Shown here in pieces: positions 6,242-12,928 of a stretch of DNA of 16,966 bases. The notes below the pieces were generated by a model that was not told the origin of the DNA, did not search any database, and saw only the letters and a list, made by a program, of their open reading frames with translations. The stretch spans positions 1-16,966 of the forward strand of contig JBKPBQ010000545.1 of assembly GCA_046726955.1 (NCBI GenBank), written 5' to 3'. Source of the stretch: CAVPGH01 sp046726955 (GTDB lineage: Bacteria > Acidobacteriota > Vicinamibacteria > Fen-336). Made by a program: the position numbers and the translations under genes. The first letter of the stretch is position 1. Each line of letters starts with the position of its first letter.

Positions 6242-7605
6242 GGGCGACCCTCCCGGAGCGCGAGCGCTCCCTCCTCCTCACGCCCTTCCCCCTCGGCCGC
6301 GGCGGGCTCACGCTGCCCAACCGCATCTGGCTGCCCGCCATGGTCACGTGGCGCGGCACCGAGGACGGCTTCGTCACGGAAGCGGTCCGCGAGATCTACC
6401 TCCGCTACGCGCGGGGCGGCGCGGGCATGATCGTGCTCGAGGCCACGGGCATCCGCGACGTGGCGAGCGGGCCGCTCCTCCGGCTCTCCCACGACCGGTA
6501 CGTGCCCGGCCTCGAGACTCTGGTCGCGGAGATGAAGCGCGCGGCCCCCCGCTCGCTGGTCGTCCCCCAGATCATCGACTTCCTGAAGATCGCCCGCCGG
6601 AAGGCCGCGCGCGAGTTCCTCGAGGACGCGGTGCAGCGGGGCCGGCTCGCGCCGGACGTCCTGTCGCGGAGCGACGCGGAGTTCGAGAGCGAGGTCGAGC
6701 GCTGGCTGCCGAGCCCGCGCGACCGCCGCGACTTCCTGTTCGGCTACCGTCAGACGATCGAGGATCTCTCGCGCGACGAGATCCGGCAGATCCCCGGCTG
6801 GTTCGCGGGCGCCGCGCGCCGGGCCCGCGCCGCGGGCTTCGACGGCGTCGAGCTGCACTTCGCCCACGCCTACACGATGGCCTCCTTCCTGTCCGTCACG
6901 AACGGCCGCACCGACGAGTACGGAGGCTCGCTGGAGAACCGCCTCCGGCTTCCCCGCGAGGTGATCGGTGCCGTGCGCGAGGAAGCGGGAAGGGACTTCC
7001 TCGTGGGCTGCCGTTACCTCGGCTCGGAGGACATCCGCAGCGAGGACGGCAGCATCGGCGGCAACACGCTCGAGGACGCCCAGGCGATCGGCGTGGAGCT
7101 GGCCCGCGCGGGGCTCGACTTCCTCTCGATCTCGCGCGGAGGCAAGTTCGACGACGCCCGCCAGCCCGCGGTCGGGGAGGCCGCCTACCCCTACACGGGT
7201 TGGAGCGGCAGGAAGTGCATCCCTCGCGACAAGAAGGACCCGGACGGCGTGAACACTCATCTCGCCACGGGAATCCGGACCGCGATCCGTGAGGCCGGGT
7301 CCCGGATTCCGGTGGTGACAGCCGGGAAGATCCACACGTTCGCCCAGGCCGAGTCCATCCTGCGGGAGGAGCGCGCCGACCTCGTCGGCATGGCCCGGGC
7401 CCTGCTCGCCGATCCCGACCTTCCCCGGAAGTGGGAGGCGGGAGCCGACACCGAGCTTCGAGCCTGCGTCTTCTGCCCGTTCTGCGAGGACGAGGACCAG
7501 CACCACCGCCTCGTGACCTGCACCCTCTGGCCGAAGGGCCCCGGCGGGCCGCGCAGCCGTTCGACCCCGGCCGTCTGGACCTCTCCTGACGCCCTCATCC
7601 TCTAG
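6238..7605 (+). CDS. Old Yellow Enzyme-type NADH:flavin oxidoreductase with Fe-S cysteines, stand-alone
   Basis: A 455-residue (beta/alpha)8 FMN protein. N-terminal LPNRIWLPAM and GGAGMIVLEATG are typical of the family. The active-site strand is GVELHFAHAYTMASFLS (203-219), with H207 and H210 in place of the His/His or His/Asn pair, followed by NGRTDEYGGSLENR (222-235). GKIHTF and LVGMARALLADP form the phosphate-binding end. C410, C413, C416 and C428 (C-x2-C-x2-C-x11-C) look like the 4Fe-4S site of dienoyl-CoA reductase and trimethylamine dehydrogenase. The C-terminal FAD/NADH domain of those enzymes is absent, and a charged insertion lies at about 116-175 where simple OYEs have a short loop. 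The only usable start is TTG 6238, in a TTGA overlap with the preceding stop; the AGGAGG there is unusually close, so the N-terminus is uncertain. Probable role: reduction of an unsaturated or dearomatised acyl-CoA. Confidence 0.85.
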   Translation: MRATLPERERSLLLTPFPLGRGGLTLPNRIWLPAMVTWRGTEDGFVTEAVREIYLRYARGGAGMIVLEATGIRDVASGPLLRLSHDRYVPGLETLVAEMKRAAPRSLVVPQIIDFLKIARRKAAREFLEDAVQRGRLAPDVLSRSDAEFESEVERWLPSPRDRRDFLFGYRQTIEDLSRDEIRQIPGWFAGAARRARAAGFDGVELHFAHAYTMASFLSVTNGRTDEYGGSLENRLRLPREVIGAVREEAGRDFLVGCRYLGSEDIRSEDGSIGGNTLEDAQAIGVELARAGLDFLSISRGGKFDDARQPAVGEAAYPYTGWSGRKCIPRDKKDPDGVNTHLATGIRTAIREAGSRIPVVTAGKIHTFAQAESILREERADLVGMARALLADPDLPRKWEAGADTELRACVFCPFCEDEDQHHRLVTCTLWPKGPGGPRSRSTPAVWTSPDALIL

Positions 7606-7608
7606 ATT
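7603..7608 (+). promoter_or_regulatory. Candidate extended -10 (TAGATT) for leaderless start of the outer-membrane protein gene
   Basis: TAGATT lies 7 nt before ATG 7616 and overlaps the stop codon of the OYE gene. No ribosome binding site is seen before the ATG. The same hexamer precedes the SDR gene at a similar distance. No convincing -35 box is visible at 17 bp, so the call rests on position and recurrence. Confidence 0.3.
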
Positions 7609-7615
7609 GGAACCA

Positions 7616-8488
7616 ATGATGAAAAATGCCCTCATCCTGCCGTTCCTGCGCCTCGCCGTCGCGCTCCTGGCCGTCGTCGTCCTCCCGCGCGCCGCGGCCG
7701 CCGGGGAGTTCGAGATCTACGGCAGCTACGGCGTGACCTTCCCGTTCTACAGCCAGACGATCACGTGGGACCCGGGGCCGGTGTCCCTCCCCATCCCGGG
7801 CCTCACGATCCGGCAGGGGGGAACCTTCAAGCTCGACGCCCAGGGATCCAGCGCCTGGGGGATCGGCGGCACGTTCTACTTCGCCTCCGCCGTCGGCCTC
7901 GAGGTGCGCGGCGACTTCGCGAAGGTCGACATCAAGACCGCGGGCGCCACCTACGACGTGAGCCTCACGCTGCCTCCCTTCCCGCCCCTCACCTCCACGC
8001 TCAACCTCGGCACGGGGTCGGTGAACGTGGACACCCTGACCCCGATCTCGTTCAACCTGAAGTTCCACACTCCTGGCCGGTTCGCCCTCGGAGTCTCGGG
8101 TGGTGTCTCCTATCTTCCGTCGTTCAAGGTCACCGCGCGCCAGAACATCGCGCTCGGCGTGAGTGCTGTCAACGTGGGCAACCAGGAGCTCGAGGTCTCG
8201 ACGCTCCCCTTCGCCGCGGTCGTTCAGCCCACGATGGAAGGCCAGAGCCGCTGGGGGTTCAACGGAGGGATCCTCCTTCGCATCCCGTTCAACGCCAAGG
8301 TTGCCTTGATCGCCGACGGGCGGTACTTCCGCTTCTCGGAGGAGACGGTGACCTGGGCCCCGGCGGACAACCGTCCGCTCAACGCCGTCGAGCAGCTCCT
8401 CCTCGCCCAGGTGCAGCAGCGGCTGGACCCCATCGTCTTCCGGCCGCAGTGGTTCCAGTTGACCGGGGGCCTGTCCATCACCTTCTGA
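7616..8488 (+). CDS. Outer-membrane beta-barrel protein (putative)
   Basis: A 290-residue exported protein. Its signal peptide has a hydrophobic core LRLAVALLAVVVLP and ends in RAAAAG around residue 29. The mature part is made of alternating polar and hydrophobic strands rich in Gly, Thr, Phe and Tyr (for example YGSYGVTFPFY, WGIGGTFYFASAVGLEVRGDF, LVP-free turns), and it ends in LTGGLSITF, with the terminal phenylalanine expected of barrels recognised by the BAM machinery. No family motif was recognised, so transported or bound ligand is unknown. ATG 7616 (or 7619) is preferred over TTG 7607, which would overlap the -10-like hexamer. It lies just after the OYE gene and may be co-transcribed with it as well as from its own promoter; a role in substrate uptake for the operon is possible but unproven. 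Confidence 0.75.
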   Translation: MMKNALILPFLRLAVALLAVVVLPRAAAAGEFEIYGSYGVTFPFYSQTITWDPGPVSLPIPGLTIRQGGTFKLDAQGSSAWGIGGTFYFASAVGLEVRGDFAKVDIKTAGATYDVSLTLPPFPPLTSTLNLGTGSVNVDTLTPISFNLKFHTPGRFALGVSGGVSYLPSFKVTARQNIALGVSAVNVGNQELEVSTLPFAAVVQPTMEGQSRWGFNGGILLRIPFNAKVALIADGRYFRFSEETVTWAPADNRPLNAVEQLLLAQVQQRLDPIVFRPQWFQLTGGLSITF

Positions 8489-8505
8489 TCCGCCGGACCC
8501 GCGTG

Positions 8506-8511
8506 TAGAAT
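8506..8511 (+). promoter_or_regulatory. Candidate -10 element (TAGAAT) upstream of the M1 peptidase gene
   Basis: TAGAAT sits in the 30-bp gap after the beta-barrel gene, with only 6 nt between it and an in-frame ATT-CTG pair at 8518-8523 where the signal peptide of the peptidase appears to begin. This matches the TANNNT spacing used by leaderless promoters. The -35 region is weak, so this is tentative. Confidence 0.3.
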
Positions 8512-8559
8512 CCCCGCATTCTGCCGAAGGGTGCCTGGCAATGGCGAGCGGTCGTCCTC

Positions 8560-10611
8560 GTGGGGGCCGGGGTATGCCTGGCCGGCGCCTGGGCTTCCGC
8601 CCGCGGCGAGGCGGGTGCGCCCGCGCTCCCCCCGCCCATGGAGGAAGGACTTCCCCCGCTTCCCGACAAGTCGCCGCGCAACGCCAACTACACGATGGAG
8701 GCCCGGCTCGACCCCGAGAAGCACGAGGTGACGGGGTCGCTCGTGCTCACGTGGCGGAACACGTCCGACCAGACCCTCGACCGGTTCCCCTTCCACCTCT
8801 ACTGGAACGCCTTCCGCAACAACCTCTCGACCACGGCCCGCGGCGGCGGCGGACGCCGCCGGCCGATCCTCGGGGCCGGCGAGGACCGCACCTTCGGCTA
8901 CATCGACGTCACGGCCATCCGGCGGCTCGAGCCCGAAGAAGACCTGAAGCCGCAGTTCATCGCTCCCGACGACGGAAACGCCGACGACCGGACGGTGATG
9001 GAGGTGAAGACGGCGCGGGCGGTGGCGCCCGGGGCGACCGTCCGCTTCCGCGTGGAGTGGAAGGCGCTCGTTCCCTACGGCACCGTGGGCCGCGCGGGCT
9101 GGGTGCACGACTACAACTTCATCGTGCAGTGGTTCCCCAAGATCGGAGTCTTCTGGAAGGGCAAGTGGAACGCCCACCAGTTCCACCCGTGGACGGAGTT
9201 CTTCGCGGACTACGGCGTCTACGACGTGAGCCTCACGCTCCCCCGCGACTTCGTGGTCGGCGCCACGGGGCGGCTCGAGGAGACGAAGGACAACCCCGAC
9301 GGGACGAAGACGCTGCGCTTCGTCCAGGAGGACGTCCACGACTTCGCGTGGACGGCGAGCCGGCGCTACGTGGAGAGGAAGGCCACGTTCGACGATCCCG
9401 GGTACCCGAAGGTGGAGATCCGGCTCCTCGTCCAGCCCGAGCACGCGCACCTCGCGGACCGCTACCTCGAGGCCACGAAGACCGCGCTGCGGACCTACGG
9501 CACGTGGTCGGCGCCGTATCCGTATCCGCAGATCACGGTGGTCGATCCGGCCTGGCGCTCCGGTTCGGGAGGGATGGAGTACCCGACGCTCTTCACAGGG
9601 GGCGCCTTCGTCTTCGCTCCCCCCACCCTCCAGAGCCCGGATTCGGTGACCATCCACGAGTGCGGCCATCAGTTCTGGTACGGCCTCGTGGGCAACAACG
9701 AGTTCGAGGAGGCCTGGCTCGACGAGGGCTTCAACACGTACACGCAGGGCAAGGCGATCGAATACGCGCTCGGTCCGAAGGGCTGGGGCCGGCGCTACTT
9801 CGGCTTCACGATCGGGCGGGGCGGGCGGACAGGGTGGCCCGTGGTGGCGCCCGGCGTCTTCATCGGCCGCGGCCGCGACAACCTCGAGAGCCTCCGCGAG
9901 AACGGGCAGACGGACGTGATGGCGCGGGCGGGCTGGGAGTACCGCACCTCCGGCTCCTACACCATCAACTCCTACGGCAAGCCCGGGCTAACGCTGCAGA
10001 CGCTCGAGGGCCTCGTCGGGGACGCGACCATGACCCGCATCATGCGGACCTACGCGCGGCGCTACCGCTTCGCCCACCCCACGACCTCCGACTTCATCGC
10101 GGTCGTGAACGAGGTCACGGGGAAGGACTACCGCTGGTTCTTCGACGAGACGTTCTACTCGAGCAGCCTCGTGGACTACGCCGTGAGCGCGGACGTCTCG
10201 CCGGTGCGGAAGCTCGAAGGCTGGAGCGAAGGCAAGGACGGCGCGCTCGTGCTCACTCCGAGCCGGAACCGCGAGGGCAAGCCGACCGGCCCCTGGGAGT
10301 CGAAGGTCACGGTGCGGCGGCTCGGCGAGGCGCGGCTCCCCGTGGAGCTGCGCGTGGACTTCGCGGACGGCCGCTCCGTCGTCGAGACCTGGGACGGCAA
10401 GGACCGCTGGAAGCGGTTCAGCTACACGGACGCGTCGAAGGTGGTGCGGGCGGTCGTCGATCCCGGGAACAAGATCGCCCTCGACGTGGACCGCGGCAAC
10501 AACGTCTGGATCGCGGACACGGGACCCGCGGAGCGCGCGGCCACGAAGTGGGCGGCGCGCTGGATGTTCTGGCTCCAGAACCTGCTGGAGCTGCACCTGC
10601 TCCTGGGATAG
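8560..10611 (+). CDS. Exported M1-family zinc metallopeptidase
   Basis: From GTG 8560 the protein has 683 residues. The zinc site is HECGH (366-370) followed by 18 residues and E389 in WLDEGF, exactly the M1 HExxH-x18-E pattern. GGMEYP (337-342) occupies the place of the GAMEN exopeptidase motif, and Y472 in SYGKPG fits the transition-state tyrosine. The N-terminal beta-sandwich domain (about 40-290) and a C-terminal beta region fit the family, though the long helical C-terminal domain of aminopeptidase N is missing. The last residues are hydrophobic (WMFWLQNLLELHLLLG) and may anchor the protein. The true start is probably further upstream: the frame is open back to TAG 8506, and residues from 8518/8521 add LPKGAWQWRAVVLVG, giving the signal peptide a proper charged start. 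It lies 5 bp before a membrane-protein gene, suggesting a membrane-associated pair. Confidence 0.88.
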   Translation: MGAGVCLAGAWASARGEAGAPALPPPMEEGLPPLPDKSPRNANYTMEARLDPEKHEVTGSLVLTWRNTSDQTLDRFPFHLYWNAFRNNLSTTARGGGGRRRPILGAGEDRTFGYIDVTAIRRLEPEEDLKPQFIAPDDGNADDRTVMEVKTARAVAPGATVRFRVEWKALVPYGTVGRAGWVHDYNFIVQWFPKIGVFWKGKWNAHQFHPWTEFFADYGVYDVSLTLPRDFVVGATGRLEETKDNPDGTKTLRFVQEDVHDFAWTASRRYVERKATFDDPGYPKVEIRLLVQPEHAHLADRYLEATKTALRTYGTWSAPYPYPQITVVDPAWRSGSGGMEYPTLFTGGAFVFAPPTLQSPDSVTIHECGHQFWYGLVGNNEFEEAWLDEGFNTYTQGKAIEYALGPKGWGRRYFGFTIGRGGRTGWPVVAPGVFIGRGRDNLESLRENGQTDVMARAGWEYRTSGSYTINSYGKPGLTLQTLEGLVGDATMTRIMRTYARRYRFAHPTTSDFIAVVNEVTGKDYRWFFDETFYSSSLVDYAVSADVSPVRKLEGWSEGKDGALVLTPSRNREGKPTGPWESKVTVRRLGEARLPVELRVDFADGRSVVETWDGKDRWKRFSYTDASKVVRAVVDPGNKIALDVDRGNNVWIADTGPAERAATKWAARWMFWLQNLLELHLLLG

Positions 10612-10616
10612 ACCGC

Positions 10617-11621
10617 ATGATCGACTCTTTCCGCGAAGGATGGAACGCGGTCCGGCGGAACTGGGGCCTCGTGCTGCTGCTGCTCCTGCCGAACCTGCTC
10701 CTCGCGCGGCTCCTGGCGGGGCCGCTCCTCGAGACGCTCGAGCGGGACCTGCGGAACAAGGGCGCGTCCGTCTCGATGATGAACGGCTTCGACTACGACT
10801 GGTGGAAGGAGTGGTCGGAGGAGCAGAAGGGGTGGACGGGGAGCTTCGGCCCGGACATCTTCGGCACCGGCTTCGCCTTCAAGAACCTCGACCAGCTGCT
10901 TCGCGGTGTCCTGCCCCTGCGGTTCTTCCACGTCGAGCCGCCGATGGCGCCTTCCGAGGAGCGCGACGACCGCGCGCCCACGCTGGACGGCGTCCTCCTC
11001 ACCGTCGGCTTCCTCTACTGGCTCGTCCAGCTCTTCCTCACCGGGGGGCTCCTCGGCGTGCTCCGCGCTCCGTCCGGAGGGTGGACCGTGCGCGGCCTGC
11101 TGCACGGCTCGGGCTTCTACTTCGGCCGGCTCTTCCGAGTGTCCCTCCTCGCCCTCTTCGCGACGGGTGTCCTCTTCCTGCTGAACCGCCCGTTCGCGTC
11201 CTGGGTCGACGGCCAGGCTCGGGAGACCGTGTCCGAGACGGCGGCCCTCGCGTGGCTCTTCGGCCGCCACGCCCTGTTGTTGCTGGGAATCCTGTTCATC
11301 CACGCCCTCTCGTCCTTCGCCAAGGTTGCAATCGTCCTCGAGGAGCGGTCGAGCGCCGTGCTCGCGTTCCTGACGAGCCTCGGGTTCACGCTCGGGAACC
11401 TGGGGCGGGTGGCGGGGCAGTACCTCGTGTGGGGCCTCGCCGGCGTCGTCGGGCTGGCTCTCTGGGCCGCGTTCGACGACCGGTTCGTGACCACGGGATA
11501 CAAGAGCCAGCTGGTGACTCTCGTCCTCTTCCAGGCGGTGATCGTCTTCCGGATCACCCTGCGCCTCGTCCTCCTCGCGGCCCAGGTCTCCCTGTACCGG
11601 GCGCGGCCGGTCCGGGGCTGA
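10617..11621 (+). CDS. Polytopic membrane protein of unknown function
   Basis: A 334-residue protein with about six or seven predicted membrane segments: roughly 17-37, 126-148, 172-190, 212-232, 266-286 and 298-325, with a weaker one near 240-260. Between the first two lies a loop of about 88 residues rich in Trp, Asp and Glu (FDYDWWKEWSEEQKGW), probably outside the cytoplasmic membrane. No known family motif was recognised. It starts 5 bp after the stop of the M1 peptidase gene, without a strong ribosome binding site, so the two are almost certainly co-transcribed and possibly coupled. A role as anchor, partner or exporter for the peptidase is a guess from position. Confidence 0.75.
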   Translation: MIDSFREGWNAVRRNWGLVLLLLLPNLLLARLLAGPLLETLERDLRNKGASVSMMNGFDYDWWKEWSEEQKGWTGSFGPDIFGTGFAFKNLDQLLRGVLPLRFFHVEPPMAPSEERDDRAPTLDGVLLTVGFLYWLVQLFLTGGLLGVLRAPSGGWTVRGLLHGSGFYFGRLFRVSLLALFATGVLFLLNRPFASWVDGQARETVSETAALAWLFGRHALLLLGILFIHALSSFAKVAIVLEERSSAVLAFLTSLGFTLGNLGRVAGQYLVWGLAGVVGLALWAAFDDRFVTTGYKSQLVTLVLFQAVIVFRITLRLVLLAAQVSLYRARPVRG

Positions 11622-11644
11622 GACCGCGGCCCTCGCCCGGGTAG

Positions 11645-11673
11645 TGGCAGAGTCCGACGCGATCGAGTATAAA
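11645..11673 (+). promoter_or_regulatory. Candidate promoter of the creatininase-thioesterase unit, with two CGATCG palindromes
   Basis: The 141-bp gap before 11763 contains TATAAA (11668-11673), strikingly A/T-rich for this DNA. A weak -35 candidate, TGGCAG (11645-11650), lies 17 bp upstream. Transcription would start near 11680, leaving a purine-rich leader of about 83 nt. CGATCG palindromes at 11660-11665 and 11679-11684 bracket the -10 box and could be half of an operator arrangement. All by eye. Confidence 0.4.
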
Positions 11674-11762
11674 AAGGCCGATCGGAGAACCGTCCGAGAA
11701 CCCCGCCAACCAACGCAGCATGCAGGAAAGGAGCGAAGGAGAGCGCATCCTTCTCGAGGACC

Positions 11763-12515
11763 ATGGCTGAGAACGTGCTGATGTCCGAGATGACCTGGAC
11801 CGAGGTCGAGCAGGCGATGAAGGACCGTCCCCTCGCCCTCGTCCCCGTGGGAGCCACCGAGGCCCACGGTCCCCACCTTCCCGTTTCCGCCGACAGCATC
11901 ATCGCCGTGGAGATGTGCCGCCGGACCGTGGCCAAGCTCAAGCAGCGCAGCATCTCCGCGCTGATAGCACCTCCGGTGAACTTCACGGTGGCCGACTTCG
12001 GCGCGGACTTCCCGGGCACGATCAGCCTGCCCGCGGCCACCGCCACCGCGCTCCTCCGCGACCTGTGCGTGGCCCTCGCCAAGCGTTTCCGCACCGTGGC
12101 CATCGTGAACATCCACCTCGAGCCCGCGCACGTGGAGACGGTCAAGAAGGCGGTCGAGGAGGCGGTGAAGGCGGGCGCGAACGTCTGCTTCACCGACATC
12201 ACGAAGAAGCGCTGGGCGGAGAAGCTCGGCGAGGCCTTCCTCGCGGGTGACCACGCGGGCTCCTTCGAGACGTCCCTGGTGATGGCGGCGAGCCCGGAGA
12301 AGGTCCGGGAGAAGACGCGCATCAGCCTGCCTCCATTCGACGGGCTCATGCCCGCGCTCAAGAAGGGCGCCAAGACGTTCGTGGAGGCGGGGGGCGAGGA
12401 CGCCTACTTCGGGGATCCCACCGCGGCCAGCGCGGAGGAGGGCGAGGCCCTCTACACCGCCCTCGCCGACATCCTGGCCCTGAGCATCATGGAGCACCTG
12501 GGCAGCAAGGCTTGA
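11763..12515 (+). CDS. Creatininase-family amidohydrolase
   Basis: A 250-residue protein of normal family length. The N-terminal pattern MTWTEVEQAM...LALVPVGATEAHGPHLPVSAD is diagnostic, with E33, H35 and D44 spaced as the creatininase ligands Glu34, His36 and Asp45. VNIHLE supplies H118 and E120, matching the His120-x-Glu122 pair of true creatininase rather than the HGGN form common in MftE-like relatives. GDHAGSFETSL (162-172) is the conserved C-terminal active-site motif. The family hydrolyses cyclic or linear amides using two metal ions (Zn or Mn); the substrate here is unknown. It is preceded by its own promoter-like region and its stop overlaps the thioesterase start (TTGA), so the two form a unit. 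A GAGGA sequence lies only 2 nt before the ATG. Confidence 0.88.
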   Translation: MAENVLMSEMTWTEVEQAMKDRPLALVPVGATEAHGPHLPVSADSIIAVEMCRRTVAKLKQRSISALIAPPVNFTVADFGADFPGTISLPAATATALLRDLCVALAKRFRTVAIVNIHLEPAHVETVKKAVEEAVKAGANVCFTDITKKRWAEKLGEAFLAGDHAGSFETSLVMAASPEKVREKTRISLPPFDGLMPALKKGAKTFVEAGGEDAYFGDPTAASAEEGEALYTALADILALSIMEHLGSKA

Positions 12516-12919
12516 GCGTGTTCCGGACGAGCATCCTCGTCCGCTTCGGCGATCTGGACGGGGCGGGTATCGCCTACTACCCCAACCTCGTGAACTTCCT
12601 CCACGAGGCCTTCGAGGACTTCTTCGTGGGGCACGTGGGACGGCCGTACCCGGAGGTCCACAAGAGCGGGATCGCCTTCCCCACGGTGAAGGTGGAGATG
12701 GAGTTCTTCTCCCCCGTCCACTACGGCGTCCACGTGGACATCGACGTGAGCGTCGAGAAGGTCGGGCGCTCGTCCGTGACCATGCGCTACGAAGGGTCGG
12801 TGGCCGGAAAGCCCGTGTTCATTGGACGCAATACCGCCGTCCTCGTGGACATCGCGAGCTTCAGGCCGACGCCTCTTCCCGACTGGCTGCGCGAGAGGTT
12901 CCTCGCCGCGAGGGAGTAG
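12512..12919 (+). CDS. Acyl-CoA thioesterase, 4-hydroxybenzoyl-CoA thioesterase (hot-dog) type
   Basis: A 135-residue hot-dog protein. The motif RFGDLDGAGIAYYPN (11-25) matches the 4-hydroxybenzoyl-CoA thioesterase active-site loop, with D16 at the catalytic aspartate position and the following helix NLVNFLHEAFEDFF. PTVKVEMEFFSPVHYGV and VEKVGRSSVTMRYE are standard strands of the fold. It hydrolyses an acyl- or aroyl-CoA to release CoA; the closest named relatives act on aromatic thioesters, so substrate may be related to the upstream CoA operon, but this is inference. The start is TTG 12512 in a 4-bp overlap with the creatininase stop, or GTG 12518 two codons later. It ends 9 bp before the convergent oligopeptidase B gene, and no terminator hairpin is visible in that gap. 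Confidence 0.88.
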   Translation: MSVFRTSILVRFGDLDGAGIAYYPNLVNFLHEAFEDFFVGHVGRPYPEVHKSGIAFPTVKVEMEFFSPVHYGVHVDIDVSVEKVGRSSVTMRYEGSVAGKPVFIGRNTAVLVDIASFRPTPLPDWLRERFLAARE

Positions 12920-12928
12920 CGCTCTGCC

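Noticed and set aside
7607..7615. TTG 7607 as start of the beta-barrel protein
   Set aside because: ATG 7616 or 7619 is a stronger codon, begins the signal peptide properly and keeps the upstream TAGATT free.
8541..10616. Extension of the membrane-protein frame upstream to ATG 8541, which would give a 1026-residue protein
   Set aside because: The upstream part is an arginine-rich shadow of the M1 peptidase. The membrane protein begins naturally at ATG 10617, 5 bp after the peptidase stop.
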